From Bacteroidota bacterium (GTDB lineage: Bacteria > Bacteroidota > Bacteroidia > JACCXN01), in assembly GCA_013696965.1 (NCBI GenBank), contig JACCXN010000057.1, forward strand, positions 62,001 to 126,000: DNA of 64,000 nt, in the 5' to 3' direction. Of this stretch, positions 25,361 to 34,124 are shown in pieces. The notes beneath the pieces were generated by a model. The model was not told the origin of the DNA. It ran no database searches and saw nothing but the letters and a program-made list of their open reading frames with translations. The translations under genes were made by a program, and so were the position numbers. Within the stretch, counting starts at the first letter, position 1. Each line of letters opens with the position of its first letter.

Positions 25361-26644
25361 ATGCAGGATATAGAAAAAAAAGCTTCAGGAGATATAAAAG
25401 AATATCAAAATAAGGAACTGATCAAATTACTGCTTTATCTTGAAGAAAATTCCATTTTTTATCGTGATCATTTTGTTAAAAACAGGATTAACATTCATGA
25501 AATAAAAAGCATCCATGATATTGCTAAAATACCTGTTACCACAAAAGATGATTTGCAGGCAAGGAATTGGGATTTTCTGTGTGTTGAAAAAACAAAAGTA
25601 GTTGAATATTGTTGCACTTCAGGAACAATGGGCACTCCAGTAACAATTGCCCTTACTGAAAAGGACATGGAACGGCTTGCCTACAACGAATACCTTTCCT
25701 TTTTGTGCACAGGAGGAAGTGATTCTGACATTTACCATTTGATGCTTTCTCTTGACAGGCAGTTTATGGCAGGTATAGCTTATTATGCAGGAGCCAGGAA
25801 ATTAGGAGCAGGGATTATTCGCGGTGGGCCTGGAAATTTCCCCATGCAGCTTGATACCATTGAAAGACTTTCTCCAAACGTACTCATCTCAGTTCCCTCA
25901 TTTATTATTCAACTGATAAATTATGCCAATGAAAAGAATGTTGATCTTAATGCTACTTCAGTAAAAAAAATTATTTGCATTGGAGAAAATATTCGTAATG
26001 AGGATTTTTCACTAAATGCCTTGGGAGATCGAATAGTTAAAAACTGGAAAGTCGAACTTTTTTCTACCTACGCCTCAACAGAGCAACAAACAGCATTTAC
26101 AGAATGTAGTAATGGAAACGGAGGGCATCACCATGAAGAATTAATGTTGTTCGAAATACTTGATGAAAATAATAATCCACTTCCAAGTGGGGAATATGGT
26201 GAGCTTGCAATAACAACACTTGGTGTGCAGGGAATGCCTTTATTAAGGTATAAAACCGGTGACATATGCGCCTATTACGACCAGCCTTGTTCATGTGGAA
26301 GAACTTCATCCAGGATCAGTCCGGTTAAAGGACGAAAGCAACAACTTATAAAATACAACGGCACTACACTTTATCCACAATCAGTATTTAATGTTTTGAA
26401 CCAAATTGAATACATTCAGGATTATGTTGTGAGTATTTACAAAAATGATATTGGAACTGATGAAATGGTCATTAACATTGCCATGCCTGATTCAGTTAAA
26501 ATGCATGACAATAAAATAAAACAAGTTCTGCAATCACGTTTAAGGGTTACACCAAAAATTAAATACATTGCCCTTGCTGAAATAATTAGTATGCAAATGA
26601 GTGATGGTAAGCGAAAGGCAAGTAAATTAATAGACAGCCGTTGA
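25361..26644 (+). CDS. PaaK-like aromatic acid:CoA (or ACP) ligase
   Basis: 427 aa, of the adenylate-forming phenylacetate-CoA ligase family. TSGTMGTP at 86-93 is the phosphate-binding loop, STYASTEQ (about 235-242) is the A5-type motif, and YKTGDICAYYDQPCSCGRTS (A7 region with the family's Cys pair) leads into the small C-terminal domain. It probably activates the aromatic starter acid (a 4-hydroxycinnamate or benzoate type unit) for polyene extension. It is 9 bp after acpS and the last tightly packed gene of the operon. No ammonia-lyase supplying a cinnamate is seen in this window. Confidence 0.87.
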   Translation: MQDIEKKASGDIKEYQNKELIKLLLYLEENSIFYRDHFVKNRINIHEIKSIHDIAKIPVTTKDDLQARNWDFLCVEKTKVVEYCCTSGTMGTPVTIALTEKDMERLAYNEYLSFLCTGGSDSDIYHLMLSLDRQFMAGIAYYAGARKLGAGIIRGGPGNFPMQLDTIERLSPNVLISVPSFIIQLINYANEKNVDLNATSVKKIICIGENIRNEDFSLNALGDRIVKNWKVELFSTYASTEQQTAFTECSNGNGGHHHEELMLFEILDENNNPLPSGEYGELAITTLGVQGMPLLRYKTGDICAYYDQPCSCGRTSSRISPVKGRKQQLIKYNGTTLYPQSVFNVLNQIEYIQDYVVSIYKNDIGTDEMVINIAMPDSVKMHDNKIKQVLQSRLRVTPKIKYIALAEIISMQMSDGKRKASKLIDSR

Positions 26645-26766
26645 TTTCTTTATTAATAATTCCATTTTATAAATAAAAAATAAAATTTATATTGCAGAAA
26701 AATCTGAATAAGTTAATTTTATTCGGATTTTTGTACTTTATCAGTAATTATTTAAAAACTAAAAAC

Positions 26767-27612
26767 ATGAAAATTTTTTCAACCATGTTAATACTCATTT
26801 TATTGTTAATGAGTAATTTGTATGCCCAAAGACCAGTAAGTGATCCAAAACATGAGAACCATTATTCAGTGGAAACAATTGAAACCGATGATTTGGTTAT
26901 TGAATTTAAAAATGCCCATTCTCAACATCAATTTACAATAGTAAATGTGAATATTAAAAATAAGAGCAGTGACTATATTTATTTTAAAGGTTCAGAATCC
27001 AAATTTAAATATGCTCATGGCGATTACAGTCCAGTAGGCAGTTTAGTTTCTAAAATTGATTTTTTTATTGAACCAAATGGATCAGCATCAAAAACACTTA
27101 AAGTTTCCGGTGATAGTAAGTTTCATGTAGAGCAACTTAAACTTGAGCTTTCAGGCTTTTACAGGATTAATCCAAAAGGAGATAAAACCCTTACTGCGGC
27201 TGATTTTCAATTGCCTGCTTCCAAGAATTCTTTTTCTGCAGGGGATTGTAATTGTTCCCTTGAAAAATCAAGTCAAACCACAAAAGAAACTTCCGCCAAG
27301 TTTAATTGCAAATACCAGGGAAAAGATTTGTTGATATTGGACCCAACTAAACTTTCGGTAAAAGTAAAAAAGAGTCCTGAAAATATTTTTGCAAATGATA
27401 ACCGAAAAGACAAAGCAGAAATTATTTTTCCAGGAGGCGATTATAAATTTACTGCTGAATTCCACATACCGGGAAAGACAGCTGATATGCAATTTTCTGT
27501 ATTAGATGTTGTATGGAATGATACTTTTGTGCAGGCTAAAATGATTCCCATAAAAATCCCTTCCGTAAACTTTGTTTTCGATGATGGAATGACTTTATTG
27601 AAAAATCAATAA
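26767..27612 (+). CDS. Secreted protein of unknown function
   Basis: 281 aa when started at the ATG at 26767, which gives a clean signal peptide ending near SNLYAQ (residue 21). A TTG at 26692 would add 25 residues in front of that signal and is rejected. The mature protein is a beta-rich two-part domain (about 22-150 and 165-280) with charged surfaces and a cluster of three Cys (CNCS and FNCKY). I do not recognise a family. It lies 122 bp after the ligase gene and before the halogenase-like gene, and may or may not belong to the pathway. Confidence 0.75.
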   Translation: MKIFSTMLILILLLMSNLYAQRPVSDPKHENHYSVETIETDDLVIEFKNAHSQHQFTIVNVNIKNKSSDYIYFKGSESKFKYAHGDYSPVGSLVSKIDFFIEPNGSASKTLKVSGDSKFHVEQLKLELSGFYRINPKGDKTLTAADFQLPASKNSFSAGDCNCSLEKSSQTTKETSAKFNCKYQGKDLLILDPTKLSVKVKKSPENIFANDNRKDKAEIIFPGGDYKFTAEFHIPGKTADMQFSVLDVVWNDTFVQAKMIPIKIPSVNFVFDDGMTLLKNQ

Positions 27613-27711
27613 TTTAGTTTTGTTAAATGTTATTCAAGTGAATTAATATTCACAAAAATACGTTTTGTACTAAGAATTTTTTTTGCTTGCATACAATAGA
27701 TAAAACATTAA

Positions 27712-28953
27712 ATGAAAAGAGAACAAGTTGACGTGTTGGTAATAGGGGCAGGACCATCTGGTACAGTTGCAGCATCCATGATAAATAAAGAAGGATTTAA
27801 GGTAAAGATCGTTGAAAAATTAAAATTCCCGCGCTTTGTTATAGGAGAGAGCTTATTGCCCAGGTGCATGGAAGCTCTGGAAGATGCAGGATTCATTGAT
27901 GCAATATCGAAAAAAGGCTTTCAGGAAAAATTCGGAGCTAAGTTTGTTAAAGATGGCAGAATATGTGATTTCAACTTTTCAGAATGCTTCACCCAGGGTA
28001 GCAAGACTTGGACATGGCAGGTTCAGCGTGCTGAATTTGACAGGGTTCTTTCTGATGAGGTACAACGAATGGGCGTTCCCATTGATTTCGAAACAGGTGT
28101 TACTGAAATTAAATTTAATGGCACTGATTCAGTTACAACTGTGGAGGATTCGAAAGGAAATAAAAAAGAAATTGCTGCACGATTTATTGTTGATGCAAGT
28201 GGATATGGCAGGGTTATTCCAAAATTATTTAATCTTGACAGACCCTCCAATCTTCCCCCACGCAAAACATGGTTTTCGCACATTAAGGATGTAAACCGGG
28301 ATAGTTCGGATGAACCAAACCGTATTACCATTGTTTTACATCAAAAGGATATTTGGATTTGGATCATTCCTTTTTCCAATGGAATTACTTCTGTTGGCTT
28401 TGTTGGGATCCCTGAATGGTTTGAAAAATTTAACGGAAATCCTGAAGAAAAATTAAGAGCAATAATTGAATCAGATTCAACCATAAAAGATCGTTTTAGG
28501 AATTGCGAATTTGTTTTTGAACCTAGAACAATTGAAGGATGGTCGATGAGTACAGATAAATTTTTTGGTAATGGCTTTGTATTAACCGGAAATGTTACTG
28601 AATTCTTAGATCCTGTTTTCTCATCAGGAGTTACCCTGGCAACAGTTTCAGGACATAGGGCCGCTCAAATGGTTTGTGAACAATTAAAAGGCCAACAAGT
28701 AAACTGGCAAAAAGATTATACAGATTACATGATGCAGGGGGTTGATACTTTCCGCTCCTATGTTATGGGCTGGTATGATGGTTCTTTGCAGGATATCTTT
28801 TTTGCAAAAAAACCAAATCTTGAAATTCAAAAACAAATTTGTTCTGTTTTAGCCGGGTATGTTTGGGATACCGAAAACCCCTACGTAAAAAACCACAAAA
28901 GAGCATTACAGTCACTTGCAAAAGTGTTGAAAATGGAAGAAAGTGATAATTAA
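27712..28953 (+). CDS. Flavin-dependent halogenase-like monooxygenase
   Basis: 413 aa. The FAD motif is VIGAGPSGTVAASMI (10-24). GESLLPR (45-51) and EFLDPVFSSGVTLA near 298-311 are typical of flavin-dependent halogenases and geranylgeranyl-reductase-like enzymes. The halogenase motif WxWxIP is present as WIWIIP (215-220). Lys73 in QEKFGAKF may be the Lys that forms the chloroamine, but this is my alignment by eye. Flexirubins are often chlorinated, so a chlorinating role on the aromatic ring fits. If not a halogenase it would be a related aromatic hydroxylase or reductase. It is the last gene of the cluster before a terminator. Confidence 0.8.
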   Translation: MKREQVDVLVIGAGPSGTVAASMINKEGFKVKIVEKLKFPRFVIGESLLPRCMEALEDAGFIDAISKKGFQEKFGAKFVKDGRICDFNFSECFTQGSKTWTWQVQRAEFDRVLSDEVQRMGVPIDFETGVTEIKFNGTDSVTTVEDSKGNKKEIAARFIVDASGYGRVIPKLFNLDRPSNLPPRKTWFSHIKDVNRDSSDEPNRITIVLHQKDIWIWIIPFSNGITSVGFVGIPEWFEKFNGNPEEKLRAIIESDSTIKDRFRNCEFVFEPRTIEGWSMSTDKFFGNGFVLTGNVTEFLDPVFSSGVTLATVSGHRAAQMVCEQLKGQQVNWQKDYTDYMMQGVDTFRSYVMGWYDGSLQDIFFAKKPNLEIQKQICSVLAGYVWDTENPYVKNHKRALQSLAKVLKMEESDN

Positions 28954-29018
28954 AATAGGTTTTTCAACTTTTTAATTTCATCCCTAATTCCATATTCTTT
29001 CTATCAACATTTATATAA

Positions 29019-29059
29019 ATTAAAAGAGCCGCAAATCATGTTTCACGGCTCCTTTTAAT
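29019..29059. terminator. Hairpin terminator between convergent genes
   Basis: ATTAAAAGAGCCG (29019-29031) pairs with CGGCTCCTTTTAAT (29046-29059) with one bulged base and a 14-base loop. AT-rich arms on both sides make it usable for the halogenase-like gene on + and the VWA gene on -. Confidence 0.8.
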
Positions 29060-29090
29060 TTTAAATGTTATTTAAATAAACTAAGCTCAC

Positions 29091-31094
29091 TTATTTTCCA
29101 ACCTTTCTATCGCTTATTTCTAATTTTGAGGCCAGATCTACCAGTCTTATAAATTCTGCCCTATATCCTTCGTTGTCCCTTCCTTTTGATTGTCTGGCAA
29201 GTTCTATCGTGTTTGCATAATTGGAGTTGCCTTTATATTCTGAATGGCTTAAAAGCATTCCAAACTGTGCTACAGAGGCTGAGAATCTAAAATCATCAGA
29301 AGTACTAAGAAGTTCTTGATTTATTCCTTTTACTGTAACAGATAGCAATTTGCTTTTTGATTCTTTTGGTTCTTTGTACCTGAATTTAATTGTAGCATAC
29401 TCATTGGATGAAAAATCCTGTGGTTTAACCCTGTTTTCCTGGTATTTCAAAGGGTCGGTTTTAGGATTAAAATCCGAATCAGATAGGATTAGTTCATACA
29501 AAGCAGTTACCGTGTGACCAGCTCCAAGCTCACCCGCATCTTTTTTATCGTCATTAAAATCCTTTGCTTCGAGAATCCTGTTTTCATAGCCTACAAGCCT
29601 ATATCCTTTAACAAGTGCCGGGTTAAATTCAATTTGAATTTTCACATCTTTTGCAATTGTTAATAGAGTGGCACCTAGTTCATTTACCAAAACTTTGTTT
29701 GCTTCTTGCAAATTATCAATGTAAGCAAAATTCCCATTTCCTTTATTGGCAAGCTTTTCAAGTTTGGAATCTTTGTAATTACCCATTCCATAGCCTAGCA
29801 CAGTCAGGAAAATTCCCTCTTCCCTTTTTTCTTCAATAAGCTTTACCAAATCATTATCTGAGCTTACACCTACATTGAAATCTCCATCTGTTGCCAGGAT
29901 GATCCTGTTGTTGCCATTATTTAAATAATTTTCTTTGGCAATTTTATACGCCAGTAAAATTCCTTGTCCACCTGCAGTAGATCCACCAGCTTTAAGGTTT
30001 TCAATGGCGTCCATTATTTTATCTTTTTGATTGCATCTTGTTGGTTCAAGCACAACTCCCGCTGCCCCGGCATAAACAACAATGGATATTTTATCCTCTC
30101 TGCCTAATTCATTCACCATTAACCGCAATGATTTTTTGACAAGGGGAAGTCGGTTAGGTGCATCCATAGACCCTGATACATCTATAAGAAATACAAAATT
30201 CCCCGGAGGAAGGTTTTCCGCAGTTATTTTTTGTCCTTGTAATCCAATATGAAGTAGTTTGTTTTTTGCATTCCACGGACATGGACCCAGTTCTGTAGTT
30301 ATACTGAAAGGAAGATTATCCTTGGGTTGGGCATAATCATATGAAAAGTAATTGATAAACTCTTCGGTTCTTACAGCATCAGTAGGAGGGAGGTTCCCCT
30401 GTTGAATAAAGCGTCTCGCATTACTGTATGAAGCAGCATCCACATCAATGGAAAAAGTTGACAGGGGCGCATCTAAAGCATGTTCAAACTGGTTTGGTTT
30501 ATAATGTTCATAGCTTTCTTCTTTTTGTTCATTGTAATAATTGGTGGAGTAATTCTCCTGTGTTCTATAATTGCTATTTTTATTGGACTTATATGACTTT
30601 TGAGTTGATTCTGATAGTACAACGGCCCCGGTACTCAAATGATCAAGTGAATTTTGATGTGGTTTTTGCTCTAATTTTTCAACCGATTTCAATTTCTGAG
30701 GGCTTTGAATAAGGATAGGATTAATTGTAACAATTTTTCCAGAAGTAATTTGAATCGCTTGTATTAGAGAGGGAGCATAGCCTAAATAGCTTGTTTTTAA
30801 AGTATAGGACCCGGGTTTAAGTTTCGTGAATCTATAAAATCCATTACTATCAGTTGTGATTCCTGAAATCTGAATTCCATTTTGCTCTAGCAGTACATTG
30901 GCAAAAGCAATTGCTTCTTTTGTAATATTATCGCTTACTTTTCCTTTTAAAATCCCGTTTTCTTCCAAGTTGGAATTGAATTTTCCATAAAAAGTCATTT
31001 TACTGTTTGATAAAATTGTGTTCGAGGTGTTTTCAATTGTTGACCAGGCCATTGTTACAATTAGCACAAGGTTAAAAAATATCATTTTTTTCAT
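29091..31094 (-). CDS. VWA domain protein of the YfbK type with a carboxypeptidase-regulatory-like domain
   Basis: 667 aa. After a signal sequence (about 1-19) comes a CarboxypepD_reg-like beta-sandwich (49-128, GKVSDNITKEAIAFANVLLE and later YLGYAP). A low-complexity linker follows (about 130-205), then a vWF_A N-terminal domain (STFSIDVDAASYSNARRFI, 212-230), a VWA domain whose metal site DVSGS is at 305-309, and a C-terminal DUF3520-like domain (about 480-660). Such proteins are common in Bacteroidota envelopes. Metal-dependent protein binding is likely, but the partner is unknown. It stands alone, facing away from the small lipoprotein gene. Confidence 0.88.
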   Translation of the reverse strand: MKKMIFFNLVLIVTMAWSTIENTSNTILSNSKMTFYGKFNSNLEENGILKGKVSDNITKEAIAFANVLLEQNGIQISGITTDSNGFYRFTKLKPGSYTLKTSYLGYAPSLIQAIQITSGKIVTINPILIQSPQKLKSVEKLEQKPHQNSLDHLSTGAVVLSESTQKSYKSNKNSNYRTQENYSTNYYNEQKEESYEHYKPNQFEHALDAPLSTFSIDVDAASYSNARRFIQQGNLPPTDAVRTEEFINYFSYDYAQPKDNLPFSITTELGPCPWNAKNKLLHIGLQGQKITAENLPPGNFVFLIDVSGSMDAPNRLPLVKKSLRLMVNELGREDKISIVVYAGAAGVVLEPTRCNQKDKIMDAIENLKAGGSTAGGQGILLAYKIAKENYLNNGNNRIILATDGDFNVGVSSDNDLVKLIEEKREEGIFLTVLGYGMGNYKDSKLEKLANKGNGNFAYIDNLQEANKVLVNELGATLLTIAKDVKIQIEFNPALVKGYRLVGYENRILEAKDFNDDKKDAGELGAGHTVTALYELILSDSDFNPKTDPLKYQENRVKPQDFSSNEYATIKFRYKEPKESKSKLLSVTVKGINQELLSTSDDFRFSASVAQFGMLLSHSEYKGNSNYANTIELARQSKGRDNEGYRAEFIRLVDLASKLEISDRKVGK

Positions 31095-31576
31095 AAGGCT
31101 GAGTTTTTAGTTTTAATTAGTAGTGTTTAGACTCAGATTGTTAATTATTCCATAAGAGAAATGATTTTTTTCATTAAAATTCTTGCAATGCTCTCACTCA
31201 AAGCCTAGCCAGGGATCTAAAAAATTTTACCGGGCAGCAGTAACTTCTTTTATAAAGACTGAAATTTGTGAATAAGCAGAGTAGAATTTGAAACTACCAA
31301 GGGAAGGAAAGTTTCATTGCAGATTCTTTAAAATAAAATATAGATAATATGGAGATGTGAGAAAACTAAGTTTTATTGTTTGTGTTTTAATTTAAGCTTG
31401 AATTTTACATTTTAAGTTTTGTTCAAAGATTGTAAACATAAGAGAAATGATTGCTTTAAGGCTTTTTATTTTAATGAAATGTTGTATATATTTGCCTCAG
31501 CTACAATTTATAAGGAATTTATAAAATAAGGCTTAGTAATTTTAATAATTTTTAAACTCATTAAAAAAAAACAAAC
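31095..31576. other. Intergenic stretch with a repeat fragment
   Basis: 482 bp between divergent genes. Bases about 31198-31247 (AAGCCTAGCCAGGGATCT, then TTTTACCGGGCAGCAGTAA) are a diverged, partial copy of the right end of the element at 10907-11040 and the bases just beyond it. The rest is AT-rich. The promoter of the VWA gene should lie here but I cannot place it. Confidence 0.5.
31487..31494 (+). promoter_or_regulatory. Candidate -7 box for the lipoprotein gene
   Basis: TATATTTG matches TAnnTTTG exactly and lies 82 bp before the ATG at 31577. No TTG lies at the preferred spacing upstream, so confidence is modest. Confidence 0.35.
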
Positions 31577-31972
31577 ATGAAAACAATAAATTTCATCTTA
31601 GCTGTAGCTACTGTAATATCATTTCTGGGATGTGCGAAAGACCCTAAGAGTGTTTCACTTATTTCAGATAAAACCACTGTAAATAAAGGCGAAACTGCCA
31701 CTCTGACTTTAAAATGGGAAGGAGGGGCTAAATGGACTGATCTATATATTAAAGCTCCTGGAAGCCAGGAGTATAAGCAAGGACCAGGTACAAATGCAAG
31801 TTACTATGAAGGGACATTGGATTGGCCTTTGAATAACTATTTTGATTCTACTGGAGTTTATGGCTTTTACTGTATAATTTACGATTGTCAGAGTAAACCC
31901 AGTAAAGGTGAAAAATACAAAGAATGTAAAGGACAAACAAAATCAAATGAAGTTTTGATAACTGTTAATTAA
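31577..31972 (+). CDS. Small lipoprotein with an Ig-like fold, unknown function
   Basis: 131 aa. The lipoprotein signal peptide ends in SFLGC with Cys19 as the modified residue. The mature 112 residues form a beta-rich domain (VSLISDKTTVNKGETATLTLKW at 27-48 looks like the first two strands of an Ig or PKD-like sandwich) and contain three further Cys in the last third. It is likely to be anchored in the outer membrane. It is monocistronic, with a candidate promoter upstream and a terminator downstream. No function can be assigned. Confidence 0.78.
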   Translation: MKTINFILAVATVISFLGCAKDPKSVSLISDKTTVNKGETATLTLKWEGGAKWTDLYIKAPGSQEYKQGPGTNASYYEGTLDWPLNNYFDSTGVYGFYCIIYDCQSKPSKGEKYKECKGQTKSNEVLITVN

Positions 31973-32027
31973 TAATTTTAAATATTTTTATTCTTTACTA
32001 TTAACTAAAAAAGCAAAAAAAATTTTT

Positions 32028-32066
32028 AAAAGAGCCGTTTAAGTTTCCTTATTCGGCTCTTTTTTC
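32028..32066 (+). terminator. Hairpin terminator after the lipoprotein gene
   Basis: AAAAGAGCCG (32028-32037) pairs with CGGCTCTTTT (32054-32063), followed by a T run. The bases from here to 32347 hold no gene or repeat that I can support. Confidence 0.8.
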
Positions 32067-32347
32067 ATTTTTAATTTTTGCATCAAATAAACTAAAGTGA
32101 TAAAGTAAATTTTTTTTTTCAATGGTTTTACTCCTATTTAAATTTTCATTTCAGGGAAATCGTGATGCGCTTAGCTTAATTCGGGACAATTGCATTCTTT
32201 TATAGACCAACGATTGCTTCCTCTTTAGTCATAGATGTTCAATCCGATTAAAGGATAATGAAATTTGACACTCCGAGAATTTCTAATATAAATGATAAAT
32301 AATAGCGTATTTTAACGTTTTATTTATAATCCTATTCAATAAAAAAC

Positions 32348-32851
32348 ATGTTACAATTGATATTGCTGTTTGTGTCTTCTCTTTTTTCATCTCCTGATGA
32401 AAATATTATATTAATTAGAAATCAATACTACCTGGCTTCAAAGGATAGTAAAGAAGCCGAGGCTTTTTATGAAAAACTATCCAGCGCAAATGAAAAAAAC
32501 CCTTTAATGCTTGGTTATAGGGGCATGTCTGAATTTATTTCTGCTAAATATGCCTATAATCCATATTCAAAAATGAACTTTTTTAAAAAAGGCAAAGAGT
32601 ATTTGGAAAAGTCAATTCAATTGGATCCTAAAAATCCTGAATTAAGATGGTTGAGATTTTCTGTTCAGTCCAATGCACCTTCGTTTTTAAACTACAATTC
32701 CAATTTGGAAGAAGACAAATTAATTCTAATAAAAGTATTGTTAAAACAATTAAAGGTGGATGCGGATTTGCAAAAGAGAATTTATGATTTTTTACTTCAA
32801 TCACCTGATTTCACAAGTGAAGAAAAAGAAAAATTCAAAAAAGCAAAATGA
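32348..32851 (+). CDS. Small TPR-like protein with a short N-terminal signal, unknown function
   Basis: 167 aa. The first 15 residues are hydrophobic (LQLILLFVSSLFSSP) and could be a signal peptide or an anchor. The rest is helical: a TPR-like pair around 33-100 (EAFYEKLSSANEKNPLMLGY; then GKEYLEKSIQLDPKNPELRW), with a lysine-rich C terminus. Small proteins of this type are common in Bacteroidota, but I know no defined role. The downstream 108 bp before the convergent response regulator show no terminator. Confidence 0.75.
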   Translation: MLQLILLFVSSLFSSPDENIILIRNQYYLASKDSKEAEAFYEKLSSANEKNPLMLGYRGMSEFISAKYAYNPYSKMNFFKKGKEYLEKSIQLDPKNPELRWLRFSVQSNAPSFLNYNSNLEEDKLILIKVLLKQLKVDADLQKRIYDFLLQSPDFTSEEKEKFKKAK

Positions 32852-32959
32852 TTTGTGATGGAAGAAAACCAATTTACTAGGGCCAACCCCAAGATCTATG
32901 ACCATGCAAAGAGATTTACCTGAAATCTTTCCACAACATGAACTCCCACATCAATACAA

Positions 32960-33325
32960 TTACTTTTTTTCCAAATGATTTACCTTGATTAAAAGTTCAT
33001 CAAAATTTAACGGCTTTTCTAGAAAATCATATTCTCCCAAATCAAGCTTAAGTTTTGACAAAATGGCATCAGCTTTATTGAGTGAGGAAATAAGAATTAC
33101 AGGAATAGTATTCGAGTAAAACTGTTTTGTCAGACTGAGTAAGCCATGCCCAGACATGTAGGGCATAAGAACATCACTAATTAATAGATCTATATTTTCT
33201 TTTTCAATTAAATCAAGAGCTGAAATTCCATCATTTGCAGTAAGTACAGTATGCTTATCTTTTTTTAATACATGTGCAATTGTTTGCAGCGTAAATTCAT
33301 CATCATCAACAATAAGTATTTTCAT
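32960..33325 (-). CDS. Stand-alone response regulator receiver protein
   Basis: 121 aa consisting of one REC domain: acidic pocket Asp7-Asp9 (VDDDE), phosphorylation site Asp51 (LISDVLMP), Ser80/Ser81 in VILISS and Lys104 (FLEKP). There is no output domain. The start is taken as the ATG at 33325, since an upstream in-frame ATG (33385) would put a hydrophobic 20-residue extension before the first strand of the fold. No histidine kinase gene is in the window. A truncated second receiver lies just upstream on the same strand. Confidence 0.88.
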   Translation of the reverse strand: MKILIVDDDEFTLQTIAHVLKKDKHTVLTANDGISALDLIEKENIDLLISDVLMPYMSGHGLLSLTKQFYSNTIPVILISSLNKADAILSKLKLDLGEYDFLEKPLNFDELLIKVNHLEKK

Positions 33326-33391
33326 GGTCTTTATCCTCCAATATATAGTGATAAATAAAAAGAAAAACATAAAGGAGAAACACATCGATAT

Positions 33392-33589
33392 TTACTTTTT
33401 TTGAAAAACAACATCTTGTTGAATTTTATCCAGGGCTTCTATTCCGTTTCTTATGTTTTTAATTAAATTTTCAATTTTAATAAAGGTACTTTCGCTTTTG
33501 CTCACATAATCAAAAGCGCCATATTCAATTGTATCTGCTGCTATTTTTATGCCATCCTTCGCTGAAAGCACTATAATCAGAAAATCAAA
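33392..33589 (-). pseudogene. 5'-truncated response regulator receiver fragment
   Basis: Read on the minus strand from about 33589 to the TAA at 33392-33394, the sequence encodes the last half of a REC domain: IIVLSAKDGIKIAADTIEYG, then AFDYVSKSES and about 30 more residues ending in QKK. It holds the strand 4, helix 4, strand 5 (with the conserved Lys) and helix 5 region. The N-terminal half with the phosphoacceptor Asp is missing. The frame is closed upstream by a TAA within the fold-back palindrome at 33567-33608, so no start is available. It lies 66 bp upstream of the intact receiver gene. I infer a decayed neighbour of the same type. Confidence 0.7.
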
Positions 33590-33608
33590 ATTTTCTGATT
33601 ATAGTGCT
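33567..33608. repeat. Fold-back palindrome at the truncation point
   Basis: Arms 33567-33585 and 33590-33608 are perfect 19-bp reverse complements with a 4-base loop. The left arm is part of the coding sequence of the receiver fragment (minus-strand codons for FLIIVLSA), so the right arm is an inverted duplicate of coding sequence located exactly where the homology stops. Bases 33609-33770 are AT-rich and contain no feature. Confidence 0.8.
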
Positions 33609-33770
33609 AAGACAATTTATAAGCTAAAATTTACAATTTTTTATCCTTTTGTTAAAAGTGTTTTTTCTTAAACCCTTACTCCTATTTTACAAATATCTTT
33701 TCCTTTAAATTAAAATTTGGATTTTTCTTATTTTGTGGGTAAATTCAACTAAACAATTAATCCCATCCTT

Positions 33771-33977
33771 ATGAACGAAGAAAAAAATTTAAACAGCGAA
33801 AATGGTAATACCACAAATGAACCTAAAAGCGAAACTCAGGAAGATAGAGATAGACGATATGATGAGCAGAGAGAGCGAGACCGTATGTGGAACCAGGGAG
33901 TTAAAGAACGCGAAGATCAATGGAAAAAAGAAGTTAGAGAGCGTGAACACAAAAGGGAACAAGAAGACAGAAGATAA
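33771..33977 (+). CDS. Small highly charged helical protein, unknown function
   Basis: 68 aa: a polar N-terminal third (NEEKNLNSENGNTTNEPKSE) followed by an Arg/Glu/Asp/Lys-rich segment with regular RE, ER and ED repeats and two Trp, which should form one long charged helix. It has no Cys and no signal. It is followed by a good terminator 85 bp downstream, which supports a real transcript. Composition alone cannot give a function. A second reading frame over the same bases is treated as a shadow. Confidence 0.55.
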   Translation: MNEEKNLNSENGNTTNEPKSETQEDRDRRYDEQRERDRMWNQGVKEREDQWKKEVREREHKREQEDRR

Positions 33978-34062
33978 AAGTGCAGTTGCCAGAGAGAGCT
34001 ACATAATTATTAATTATTGTGTTAACCTGGGAAGTTTCATTTCTAAAACGTTTTAAAACAAC

Positions 34063-34110
34063 AAAAAGCCATTAGTTGTACTTACTATGAGTATAACTAA
34101 TGGCTTTTTT
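34063..34110. terminator. Hairpin terminator, bidirectional
   Basis: AAAAAGCCATTAGTT (34063-34077) pairs with AACTAATGGCTTTTT (34095-34109), leaving a 17-base loop. It serves the small charged gene on + and the T9SS protein gene on -. Confidence 0.85.
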
Positions 34111-34124
34111 GGATCCTTGAATAG

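Noticed and set aside
26692-26766. Upstream TTG start for the secreted protein
   Set aside because: It would place 25 residues before a well-formed signal peptide that begins at the ATG at 26767.
33326-33385. Upstream ATG start of the response regulator
   Set aside because: It would add a hydrophobic 20-residue tail before the first strand of the receiver fold, which begins directly after the ATG at 33325.
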